64,000 nt of DNA from NCBI RefSeq assembly GCF_000218685.1, contig NW_006763307.1:248001-312000 (forward strand), in the 5' to 3' direction. The translations under genes and the position numbers were made by a program. The DNA is from Serpula lacrymans var. lacrymans S7.9. Lineage: Eukaryota > Basidiomycota > Agaricomycetes > Boletales > Serpulaceae. The notes under the pieces were generated by a model. That model was not told where the DNA came from, did not search any database, and saw only the letters and a list, made by a program, of their open reading frames with translations. Of the stretch, positions 51,850-62,300 are shown in pieces; position 1 is the stretch's first letter, and every line of letters starts with the position of its first letter.

Positions 51850-52350
51850 TTGATGCGACCCCAACAATTAGGTTCACTGGCATCTTAACTTCTTATTTGG
51901 GAGGTACTTTTTCCATGCCTACGACATGGGTTAAGACGGGTACGCCAAAGTGAGTGTTGATCTAGTTGCTATCATCTATAGTTTTAGACGTCTCGTATAT
52001 TATAAGGGTATGGCCTTCAAACGCCAATCTGAACGAGTGGCATGTTATTGTGAGTGACTCTCAGTTCATCGAAGGGCTTCACAAGGCCCCAGACGACGAC
52101 ATTTCGTTCTTCGAGACAAGCAATGATGCATGTGCATTATTTGTTTTTCACCAAGGATATATGAGAGATTTTGAGAAAATGTTTTAAGGCATCTAAAATC
52201 AAATACACACTAAGCCCTGAAATACACCACAACCCTTATCACATTCCAATCACTCTGTCCATGCTCACCCGCAATTTGGCTACACGCTTTGCGGGTATCT
52301 ACAATGAAGTCATGAGCTCATTTGACGATGTCCTCATCTGGCTGCTAATA
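51850..52350 (+). pseudogene. Cytochrome P450 relic (N-terminal fragment)
   Basis: Three blocks in order match the N-terminal region of basidiomycete P450 monooxygenases: PTIRFTGILTSYLGG near 51861 (the IPTVGxSxxLxSYLxA membrane-proximal motif); after a probable intron, WHVIVSDSQFIEGLHKAPDD near 52022 (the ...VxxxExIEDLRKAPDD helix); and HNPYHIPITLSMLTRNLATR near 52225 (the NPYHxxxVRxxLTRNLA helix) followed by FAGIYNEVMSSFDDV. Stops and a frame change separate blocks 2 and 3. The rest of a P450, including the ExxR and heme cysteine regions, is missing. A dead fragment. Confidence 0.55.
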
Positions 52351-52520
52351 CTCAGTATACTCAACCTTGCGCAAAGAAGTAGAAGCAATAGTCAAGAAAG
52401 ATGGTTGGTCCAATGCTTCCTTGGTGAAGATGCAGAAGGTAGACAGTTCCTTGAAAGAAACTCAAAGGTTCGACAGCCTTGCTTAGTATGTATACTTGGT
52501 TTGGTGGTGCTAGATAATTA

Positions 52521-53503
52521 GCAATTTATTGATTGCCCTATCGTTCTTTGCCTATACTATGTCCCGTACGGTCTTGAACACATTTTGCCATCTCCTATGA
52601 GACCTTCATACCTGCTGGAACCTTCGTCTCCGGCCTCATTTCTAACACTGCACTTTCGAGTAAAATAATAATTTGTATTTTTCTCGTGAAATCCCAAATA
52701 GTACGCAAATAATGCTTTGATAATATTCTATATCAGGTAATACCACATTTTTATTCTGGTATTTTGACTTTGATGCGGGGGAGCTGATCGTGCATGATCG
52801 ATCACCATATCTGTAGTACTGGCGTTAGGTACACCGCTAATCCGGGCAAACCTCTCCGAAACGGTAAAAGAGCGCTACCTCTCGCAGAGGTTTACGGAGA
52901 TATTTGTAAGATAAGATCCGTCAACATGTCGCCAATGATAACCAAATAGATAATATAAATGCATCCTGCACAGTAGTCCCAAGTGGTTATACAAGACCTT
53001 GACGGAATGATTCAAGGATGTTGATAGTCGCAGCTAATTGGTTTGTTTTTATCAGGCAATATCCATGATGACATTAACATCTTGCAAATAGCTGAGCTGC
53101 GTCTTTGAGGCCTCTGTAATGCTGTGCAGAGAATACCCGTACCTGTAGTTCGGGGAAATCCTTTGTTGATGGTTTTCCTGACAGGACAATTCAATATTTG
53201 AGAAGCGTCTGCTGCCCGGCTTGCTGCACCAAAATATGATATATGTACCAATATCCATGACATAGTACCATGGCATTTGCGATTCACTGTTCCATCCAAG
53301 GCTCTGATACTGATACCAAGATAGCAAGAGTGTGATGATGACATTAAATTTTCCACTGAGATTGTACCATACTACAGAACGTGCAATGAATGAATGCATA
53401 AACAAATGTGATTAAACAACGTGGCAGGTAGGTACGTGGCAGACAAAACAACATAGGAAAGCAGTTTAAACAAAAAAAAAAAGAGACTGTAACTACCGGC
53501 CCT
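52521..53503. other. Intergenic, no gene recognised
   Basis: Nearly 1 kb. Overlapping minus-strand frames at 53012-53405 have no recognised motif. Confidence 0.35.
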
Positions 53504-54873
53504 TCACCAAATCAACTGAGCATGAATCATCCTCTGCCATTCGATACTCACTGAGTTGACTGGAGGGACAAGTCTTCCTGGCTCAGCATAAGTTGCCATG
53601 TCGACTTGGAGACTCTCAGTAAAGAAGCTGCAACAAGGATCAGATTACCACAAAACAGTTATCATTAAGAAACTACTCACTCTTTCATGTTATCTTCCCA
53701 TTCCTCGGTGGACACGGTACCCTTCTTCGCAAACTCCCGCAACTCTTCGAGCAGCTGGTCTACATATACCCAGAACTGCTCGTCTTTCCACACATGGGGG
53801 GTGCATGTCTCTTCCACATCTTGCTTGCTGTTTGGAGTCATTGGTCGGTGTTCGGATTGATCAGCTGTGCTGTTATGGCCACCAGCTTCTTGTTGCTCAG
53901 CAGCTGCTGTGTCTTGACTGGAGCCTTGTGAGGCAACAATCCTGCGGAACTCCACTAGCGAGGCGCGCTACACAGCACTGAGCATGTTGCAAAGGAATGC
54001 ATAAGACTGACTTACCAGGAAAGCAATTCTGGCCCAGTGGGCCAGAGTGATCTCCATCACTCCCGGCGGAATGAGAGATTTTGTTAGTGGGGCAATATCT
54101 TGTTTCTTTTGGATACTCATCCATAGCTAGAATAAAGCAAAAGTAGTTTATTAGCTTGTGCAATACTATCTGATGGGTCCTTACCTTTGGCTTTATGTTC
54201 CCTCTTGCCGCTGTTAATAAGTCCTTAATCAATGAGCTCAACTTGCTTCGGATTTTGGGATCTTGCAGGAACTCCGGATTGATCTTGAAGATGTTTGGAT
54301 TTTTCTCAAGAAATTCCTATACAAGCAGCTGAAAAAATAAGAAAAATATTTAAATACAAACACTTACAAAAACACAGTCTCCGAGATCAGTCACATAAGC
54401 TGTAAGATTAGGAGAGAAGAGACAGGCTTGTAGACGGTTATTCAGCAGTTACTGGGTGTTAACAGTGAATCTTTCAAACATGAACAAAAATAAGAAACCG
54501 CTCACCCTAAAATCTGCTGATTCCAATCTTTCCAGGGCTTTGTCTGTATCACTAGCTTGATGATTTGTGTCCATGGAAAGGAGGTGGCCTTTGATGTCGA
54601 GTATCATCTTTACCGTACTGCCCAGCTTGTGAAAACTACTATATCAGTCTTGCCAAAAGAATATCACAATGTACTTACCTCTGCGAAAGCATCAAGGCTG
54701 CGGTGAGGCAGCTTGTAAGTTTTGCTCACTTCCACGCCCAGCCCTTTGAGACACTTGATACTTGTTTGATTGGACTCTTCAAACAAATAAGACCAGGGAC
54801 GAGTCAAACCTGTCTGTGAAGTGCAAGGAGTCCTAGGCGGACTGGAAGAAATAGACTCCACACCCCCACCCAA
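53504..54873 (-). CDS. Multi-exon protein of an unrecognised Agaricomycete family, 5' end interrupted
   Basis: Exons joined by eye: SISSSPPRTPCTSQTG near 54850; KLPHRSLDAFAE near 54690; LGSTVKMILDIKGHLLSM near 54600; FSPNLTAYVTDLGDCVF near 54400; EFLEKNPNIFKINPEFLQDP near 54290; LIKDLLTAARGNIKPK near 54215; ITLAHWARIAFL near 54040; a Q/S-rich stretch; then HVWKDEQFWVYVDQLLEEL near 53770 and FFTESLQVDM near 53620, ending WQRMIHAQLIW (stop 53504). The QFWxYVDxxLxELR and TAARGNIKxK blocks recur in many mushroom hypothetical proteins. No enzymatic motif seen. No ATG precedes the first exon: a candidate LTR begins 10 bp upstream, and an ATG at 55479 beyond it would be in frame if the LTR were absent. 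Confidence 0.5.
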
Positions 54874-54883
54874 GGCTGGTGGG

Positions 54884-55453
54884 TGTCAGGCAACGAATAC
54901 GAAACTATATAACAAAATACAATGCCTGGTCAAGTCCTTGCTGGAAGGCAATTAATCAGGGTATGAGAGTTTTGAAAAGTATCGGTATAAGCGCAAATCC
55001 AAACTAATATTGAACTAAAGAATAATACATCGAGTATGTACTTCTTTATATAGTGAACGGCAAGGGTCAGACCGAGAAAGGGAAGAATTAAGAAAGTGGT
55101 CTGACCAACTGACTAACCAATAGGAAAAGAAGGAGAAAGTGGTTCGATCTATCATATTTACTAATCGTATGAGAAAAAGTATTGGTAAGGGGTGTGCAAT
55201 TGGCTGTATCAGTAAGCCCATGAGAAGGCGCTGACTCACAACCTTCTTCGCTTATCAATATCCCTCTGAAGTATTCCCAGACATAGCACTGGATTGTTGC
55301 TATGTCATTTGGATATCTTCTCGAGGGTCTACAACAAGTCTCCTTCGTTGTAAGTACGATAGGATGTGAGTGTGAATAGAGAATAAGAAGAAAAAGGATA
55401 AAAGTAATAAGATACCGGCTGTGATCTCTAGTCCAAGGGCAAGAGGAGTGACA
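54884..55453 (-). mobile_element. Candidate LTR (570 bp) at a gene start
   Basis: Read on the minus strand it starts TGTCACTCC and ends CCTGACA, i.e. inverted TGTCA/TGACA ends. A TATA box (CTATATAAAG, complement of about 55041-55052) lies where an LTR promoter would be. No coding potential. Flanks are ATCCC and CCCAC; only CCC is shared, so a 5 bp target duplication is not shown. No internal region adjoins, so it would be a solo LTR. Confidence 0.5.
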
Positions 55454-55834
55454 GGGATTGAGTCTGTTAACCACGACATGACGGGAATGCGATAAGAAAA
55501 ATCAATTCCTCACAGTGGGGACTGTGGAGATGTTCCACCATTCAGATTTCCTGCAAGGCTATTGACAACCTGTTGTCGCTTGAATTGAGAGAGCAAGGAC
55601 ATCCGTGCTGCCATTCTGAAAGAAAATAGTGAGCTCTGGGTGCAACAGGGACTGGAAGGGAAGGGAAAAAAATAGGGCCCAACTCAGACATAAGCGAACC
55701 CTTTAAGCTCCGTGTCTCTGCAAACATGATGGAGCAAGGAAAAAACAATAATCCTGCAGGCCCCAAGCATCACCTGACATGCAGAAAGATAATACTTAAC
55801 AGGATCAAAAAAGTCAGATTTGTCTCTGTGAATG
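55454..55834. other. Short gap, no gene seen
   Basis: About 380 bp between the candidate LTR and the next pseudogene. It contains the possible displaced start codon (55477-55479, minus strand) of the gene at 53504. Confidence 0.3.
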
Positions 55835-56736
55835 CTAGTTTGAATCGTGATAATATGAGGGGTATAAAGGCTGGAATGGTGAATATAATGGCTGCAAAGG
55901 CTGGCCTGGTGAATACAAGGGCTGTGACATCATTTGCATCTGAGAATAGTCAGTCTGTGGATAGGAATCTGGCGGAGGCAATGGATTTTGATGATGGTGT
56001 GAGTGAAATGGGCCAGGGAGTGGAATTTGATTATGGTGATACTGGTAGAGAGTTGAGCTGGGTTGTGGTGTGGGCGGGGAGAGCATTTGAACATTTGATG
56101 GCCTGAGCCTTGATTGTGGATAAACTTGTCGAGTGGGAGGGAGAGGACAACTGTCATTTGAGGGCCTACTGCTACTACTTCCTTTATTTTGGCCTCTTCT
56201 GGTTGGTGTGCGGTCAAAGGCGGGCATTGGTATCGGTAGAACAGCAATTCCTTGGTTGTCAAGAGAGCTGGTGGTGCCTTCCCCCTGTGCCCCTTGAAGA
56301 GCCTTCTTTTCACATATAAGCTTGGCGGCGTTCAGTTGAACCTCTTTGACATTGAAAACCCGAGGTGTTTTGATGCAAAGTTGTGGGGGAACTACAGAAC
56401 AGATATGACTGTTATTATGAAGTGCATAGATATTTAGAAGATATTGGTTGAACTGCTTGTGTGCGACAACCTGGGTGACCTTGGTGGTTTCGCTGTATTC
56501 TTGCCGCACAGGAACAATTTTGACATCACTACAGTTTGCAGAACAGAAGCATGCAGAACATTAACTGTGCAAAGAAAATTCTATAGAGAGGTCAGTATTA
56601 TAGTTGAGCGATAATAGAAAATAAATTACTTTTGGGGTAAACACATCCTGTATGTCCATAATTTGCAAGCAAGGAATGAGAAGTTTGGGGTGTAGCGCTG
56701 GCAGGAACTCTAGATAAGTAATCACAATATGAGTGG

Positions 56737-57154
56737 TGTTACAATAACACAATTTTCGGACCTTCCCTTTATTTTTTATTCTCCGCTTTAACCTTATACT
56801 TTAGCTTCCATACATGGTGCCACGTGGCATTTCCCCTTTTTGTCCAAACTCCTCCTTCTCGCGCCACATTGCCTTTCTTCTTATTATAGACACAACTCTC
56901 TCACACAGTGGAGCTGGCCATGCGGGCTAGGCCCCATGACATCATCAGCCACTGTCTCTATCAACTGTATAGTACATATGTATAAATAACCCTGTAGTAG
57001 TATATATACCCCAATAGATCCAGGAGACTCCTCAGCGAGTCCTCCTGTTGTATACCAACTACATCTCTGCATCATAAGGGGTAACCACTCCCTCTTCATT
57101 CTCTTTATAGTGTGTTCCTGTGTGCGCTAGAGTAACTAACTCTTGGTTGTTACA
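56737..57154 (+). mobile_element. Solo LTR (418 bp) with perfect 5 bp target duplication
   Basis: Starts TGTTACAATAAC and ends TTGGTTGTTACA, i.e. perfect TGTTACA-type ends, flanked by AGTGG on both sides (56732-56736 and 57155-57159). Contains a TATA-like tataaataa near 56982. No internal retroelement sequence. It lies inside an exon of the minus-strand gene at 55835-57835. Confidence 0.88.
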
Positions 57155-57185
57155 AGTGGCCACTCGTGGCTTCTCCTCAGTTACA

Positions 57186-57195
57186 AGAATAGAAT
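57186..57195. repeat. 5 bp tandem duplication AGAATAGAAT causing a frameshift
   Basis: The pentamer AGAAT is repeated directly. With only one copy, the minus-strand frame through GQVIEIL would continue into VTEEKPRVAT and the exon on the far side of the solo LTR; with two copies it hits TAA. Confidence 0.7.
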
Positions 57196-57881
57196 CTCTA
57201 TGACTTGGCCAATACGTGGGTGGTTTTTGTTAGATGCAGAAGAGATGACTACATAGCTACCAAGTTTTGCTTCATCACCATTCTGCGTTATGAATGCTGA
57301 AGCCTTCATCATCCTTGGTTGATTGACTGGAGCAGTACAGTGACACTTGATGTAAACCTGCGCCGAGTGCGTTGATTTCCAGGAAATAGATTTTTGCGGT
57401 TGGCATTGCGTTGCGCTGAAAAACCTGGCTGTACCAGCTAATTTCTTAGGATTCAGATGGAGTCCCAACAGACGACATTGCTCTGGGTGGTTAGCAATGT
57501 AATCATGTATTGTACGACCTGCATTTAACCAGTTTCCAGTGGTGGGGTTACACCAGTACCCACCTGTAGCAATGTGCTTGATGGTGTCTTGTGAAGCAAA
57601 CAATTGACAGCTATCCCAACTAGGAGCTTTCCAATTGCTGTAAACCGACGAAAGCCGAAAAACGTGGTTGAAGGATTCATACCGTTCTGTTGAGAACAGC
57701 AAAGCTGGGCCAAATCTACATATAAAGGCTGGTAAGTGGAGCAGAAAATGAAATTTTGGTTTTGTTATTAGTATGCTGGGTGCACGTTTTGCAGTGATGT
57801 TCAGAAAGTCTTCAATGGTTCGTGAGAGTTGAGCCTGTATGTGTTATCATCAACAGTCTGCAATATTAATGGATTCGGACT

Positions 57882-58146
57882 TGTTAGTTTTGGTGATTCT
57901 GCACCTTTGTGCTACCTATATATTTTCATTCCTTTCTCTATCTATTCTTCTATCATTCACTATTGATTGTGTTCTCTATTATTTCGCCTTTGTGGCTGCT
58001 TTGTTTACCTTTGTTTACAAAACTTCGGACAGTACTGCAGAGTCCAATGCTTCCTATTCTCTAGTTACTCACATTGGACTCTAGTTCCAGTCCCTGATTG
58101 CTCTCAGCAAGTGGCTAGACACTTCCTTCAAGCTTTGTTCTTAATA
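57882..58146 (+). repeat. 5' LTR of the copia element (candidate limits)
   Basis: Begins TGTTAGT, identical to the 3' LTR start at the window end, and ends just before the primer-binding site with TTAATA, a degenerate inverse of TGTTA. 265 bp; pyrimidine-rich. The left limit is well supported, the right limit is set by the primer-binding site. Confidence 0.6.
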
Positions 58147-58170
58147 GGTTATGAGTCCTGTGCTCTAGCC
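58147..58170 (+). other. Primer-binding site for an internal tRNA-Met fragment
   Basis: The 24 bp segment starts ggttatgagtcctgtgctct. Its complement contains AGAGCACAGGACTCATAACC, which reads as the D-arm end and anticodon stem-loop of a methionine tRNA (CTCATAA, anticodon CAT). Drosophila copia uses a site of the same kind (GGTTATGGGCCC...) pairing with a half-molecule of initiator tRNA-Met. Seen: the match; known: the copia mechanism; inferred: its use here. Confidence 0.65.
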
Positions 58171-58499
58171 ATCTTCCTGACCTCATATCTCACCATCCAA
58201 GTGTCCTACTGCTTATCCATCGTAACCATCGTCTTCTGAGACTCTTATTATCTCATCCATCACCTCAGATTACTCTGATCTCATCTTGATCTCCAACAAC
58301 AACTCCTTGTTGCAAGTTACCCCCATTTTGGACGCTTTTTTGGTCTTATCTGCACCATATCTCGCCCAATCCTTATCTGATCGTCCTGTAACTTCTACCA
58401 TCGTCTTCTACGGCCTAAATAACCCTAGGAGACCTGTCAGAGCGGTTGGATTTGAGCTGGATCTTTCTGTGAGCCTTCATCATCATTTGATCACCTTTT

Positions 58500-58786
58500 G
58501 GCCCCCTATTCCATATCTCCACATCCTGTGCTTGGATCTTGGCCCTATTTGAGCCATCTACTACCCTATACTATTGCACTTTACCCCCTCAATTTGGGGG
58601 CAATCCATCCACTCCATCATCCTCTGTGAAGTTCACATTTTTGGCACTTTCACCCCTATTGGACCCCTATTGCATATCTCCACATCCTGTGCTTCACTTC
58701 TTGTGATATTTGGGCCATCTATTACTCTATAAAAACGTTCCCTATACCTCTGATTTGGTGGCAATCCATCCATCTTATCTGTCTCT
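58500..58786 (+). repeat. Tandem duplication in the copia leader (offset ~161 bp)
   Basis: catatctccacatcctgtgc recurs at about 58512 and 58673, and ggcaatccatcca at about 58599 and 58760, both with ~161 bp offset and related sequence between (gccatctactaccctat versus gccatctattactctat). Lies in the untranslated leader between the primer-binding site and gag. Confidence 0.75.
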
Positions 58787-59312
58787 GCATCAATTTCGAC
58801 TTTTTGCCCTATTTTTCGCTTTTTGGCATATCTGGTGTGTGCATAAAGCTCCAATCTTCTCTACTCTGTCCATTATCAGATAGAACAAGCCTATAGACTG
58901 TGAAGCTCGCCTGCATTGCCTCAGTTTGCTGTTGCCTAGAGCCTCTCTCAGTCTGCGGTGTTTGGGGAGCTTAAGTCACTTTGTTGACTCATATACAAGC
59001 CCTATTAACCAACACTGTCTCGAGGCGATTTCTCTGTTAATATCAGTGTGGAATTGAAAGGGGAACACAGGCGTAACCCTGTAGCAGCACTAGGAAGCCT
59101 TAGCACCCTCCTGGATTGCTTTTGGACGCTTTTTGGACCCTATTTGGACCCATCCTTGCGCTTTCTGACCCTCTCCATATCCTCTCTCTACCGCCTCACC
59201 ATCTTATCTGCTCACCTCCTACTGTTGCCCATTGTCTTTGCCACTATTCCATCGCCTATAGCCGTCTCCTACATCATTTATCATTGCTCTATTGTCTTAT
59301 ACAACACCCATC

Positions 59313-62300
59313 ATGTCTGACTCTGATCCCAAGTTCCATCCCTTGTCTGGCACTAACTACCCCCAGTGGAGTGGTGAAATGCAAGCTTGATTGATGACCA
59401 AGGGACTGTGGGGGCTCGTCTCTGGCGCTGAAAAGTGTCCTGGGACTGACGCTGAAGCAATAGAAAAATGGGAGTTGAGAGCTGAAAAGGCTGCTGGTGC
59501 ATTATACCTCAATGTCACCAAAGAGCAGCGCATCCATCTTGATGGCATCATTGATGATCCTGTCAAGATCTGGGAGAAACTGGCAATTGTGCACGTCTCT
59601 AAGAAGCCTGGGATGAGATTTAATGCCTATGACGACTTCTTCTCTATCAGAAAGAAGGAGGACAAGTCCCTGCAGTCTCTCATGACCAGAATTGACGAAG
59701 GCATGCATCAGATTCAAAATCTTCGTCCTACTGGCTTCTCATTGTCTGAATTGGACGATGAATTGACATGCATGGCCATGATTAGGGCGCTTCCTGATCA
59801 ATATGCCCACTTCACTTCATCTCTACTAGGTCTGGGCACCTTGGACAAGACCCAGCTCAGGGATGCTTTCCTTGCTAAAGAGGTCAATCGCTGTTGTCGT
59901 GCTGAAATTGATTCTGCCTTGCATTCTTCGTCTACCACTGCCAATAGCACCTGCACCCATCCTAACTGCCATCATTGCAACTAATCCACCACCTCTACTT
60001 GCGTTCAGTGTGATTTCTGTGGTTTACTTGGTCATACCCAAAACAAATGCCACAGATACATTGCTAGTCGCCAACAGGCAGTGGAGGGTGCTAAGAATCG
60101 CTACAAGTGTGGCAATAAGGCTCAGGCAGGCTCCAGCAACTCTCAGAATACCTCTCAGCAGCCCAAATCTTCGCCCAACAATGCCAATTCATCTACTGTG
60201 GTCACTGAATCAGCTGGAAATGCAAGTCTTTGTTCCATTCATCCCTCTGATCCTCATTGCCCTCTCCAACTTGATGCTGACATTGATTGGAATGCAAACA
60301 CAGGCGCCACTTCTCATATGACACCTCATCGTCATTGGGTGCACCACTACACCCCATATCGTGTGCCAATCAAGCTGGCTGATCACACTGTTGTCTATTC
60401 AGCTGGTGTTGGTACTGTGGTGTTTAATCCTGTGATGAATGGCAAAGTGGCTAGGGCTGTGGAATTCTCTAGAGTGCTCCATGTACCAGATCTTCGAAAT
60501 AATCTCCTCTCAGTCTTGTATTTAACTCGTCAAAGTGGTTTCAATGTCACTATTTCGTCTCATTCCATGTCCTTTATGCGTGACAACACTCTCTTGTTCA
60601 CTGCAACTATCAATGACAACAATGCAGCATTCCTTGATGGATCTACTGCTGCTTGTGTTGAATTGGGACATTTTACTGCGACTATACCACTTGATTTGAT
60701 GCTCTGGCATCGCAGATTGGCTCACCACCACCATGCTGATGTCAAGAGACTGATACAGAGAGATCTGGTCACTGGGCTTACACTGGAATCCAAGGCTGCT
60801 CCTGATCCTGTCTGTGAACCGTGCTTGTCTGGCAAGATGCATGCCAATCCATTCCCCTCATCTGATACTCGCTCTGCTCATCCTTTGGACCTCATCCATT
60901 CTGATGTACACCAAGTCTCTTCCCCCACATTCTCTGGTTATTGCTACTGGGTCACCTTCATTGACGATCACAGTCGATTCCGTGTTGTTGTGCCTCTTAA
61001 GGCCAAGTCAGATGTCTTTGATGCTTTCAAGAGATTCAAGGCTTATGCTGAGACTCAATTGGAGCGTAAAATCAAGGCTCTGCGCGATGACAAAGGGGGA
61101 GAGTACATGTCCAAGGAATTTGAGCAATTCACAGATGACCATGGTATTGTCAGACAGCATACCACCAGGAATCTGTTACGATCTCTATTGGACATTTAAG
61201 GACTACTCATTTCTTTTTACTCATCGGTTATACCATCGGACCGATGACTCATTTCCTTCACGTACACTTCCGTTCCTCTCGCATTCACAGTACCTATTAT
61301 AGTACTTAGTCTTCAACAAACGGACCTGCCCTAGATAGGACCTAACTCCTATCACCGATTCCTTTCCATTATAAATACCATGTAATAGCAGTAGTATTCT
61401 CCAATACAATTCTACGCAGTTTACACTTACAAAGCTAGACTCTTAAGATCAGACTTCTATTCAGAAGAAGACCAACTCCCATTGGAAAACCTCCACTCAG
61501 AACTACGTTCTTGAACTTGTCTTCGGATAAGTCTCTTTACAAACCCCGACGAACCCTCAGACTTTGTTAAGCACTTTGTGCATAACAGAATCATCCTCAG
61601 CAGAATGGTGTGGCAGAGCGAGCAAACAGACTTCTGACTGAGCGTATCACTGCCATGTTATCAGAGTCTGCATTGCCTAACAGCTTCTGGGGTGAATGTC
61701 TGTCCGCTTTGGTGCATGTCTGGAACAGGTGTCCCACTGATGCAGTGGCCTATGCCACTCCATTTGAGTTGTGGTATGGACGCAAGCCTGACATGTCTCA
61801 CCTTCGCTTTTGGGGCTGCACTGCCTATGTGCATGTGCAAAAGGACAAAAGAGGCGTCTTTGGCTCTCATATGGAGAAATGTGTGTTCATTGGTTACCCT
61901 GAGGGGTACAAGGGATGGAAATTCTACAATCCTACCACCAAGCGCAGTGTTATCTCTGAGAGAGCTGATTTTGATGAGCGCTACTTCCCTGGCTTGAAGA
62001 GGTCTTCTGACAATGTCCCGCCTCCACCTCCCACTCCACCTTCGCTATCCATGCCATCGGGCCTGATTGAGGATGTCCCTGCACCAGGTCCAGGGGGAGA
62101 TATGGGCCCACCAGCTGCGCTTCAGCAGCCTCAGCCATTGCCTGACAATGGGCCTCATTTGGACCTTGATGCAAAACCACCTGTGAATCAACCTCCTGAG
62201 CTTCCAAATCACCCTCCTCATCGCTCACCTTCTCCTGACTTGCCTATTGCACTGAGACGCCCTGTAAGGGCTAGGAGACCACCTAGACCATGGTGGCTTC

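Larger units (their letters stand above)
55835..57835 (-). pseudogene. Broken gene of an unrecognised Agaricomycete multicopy family
   Basis: An exon starts after a splice acceptor at 57835: AQLSRTIEDFL, then HFLLHLPAFICRFGPALLFS near 57730, TERYESFNHVFRLSSVYSNW, FASQDTIKHIATGGYW near 57590, YVVISSASNKNHPRIGQVIE near 57230. A 5 bp tandem duplication (57186-57195) shifts the frame. A solo LTR (56737-57154) then splits the gene, and coding resumes with HIVITYLEFLPALHPKLL near 56720, KLFLCG/VRQEYSETTKV near 56500, LLNIYALHNNSHICSVVPPQ near 56430, and a proline/tyrosine-rich tail (PLYSPGQPLQPLYSPFQPLY near 55860), stop 55835. The RFGPxxxFSTExxESFN and LEFLPxLHPxLL blocks recur in large mushroom proteins that I cannot assign a function. 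The 5' part is missing beyond 57835, where a copia element begins 46 bp away. Confidence 0.55.

Noticed and set aside
55930..56313. Overlapping minus and plus frames of 120+ codons near the proline-rich tail
   Set aside because: Shadows created by the low-complexity P/Y/Q-rich coding strand of the pseudogene at 55835-57835.
56882..57099. Minus-strand frame within 56737-57154 as a gene
   Set aside because: It lies inside the solo LTR, and has no protein motif.
60814..61302. Second long plus-strand frame overlapping the copia integrase
   Set aside because: Out of frame with the conserved integrase motifs; shadow of the real frame.
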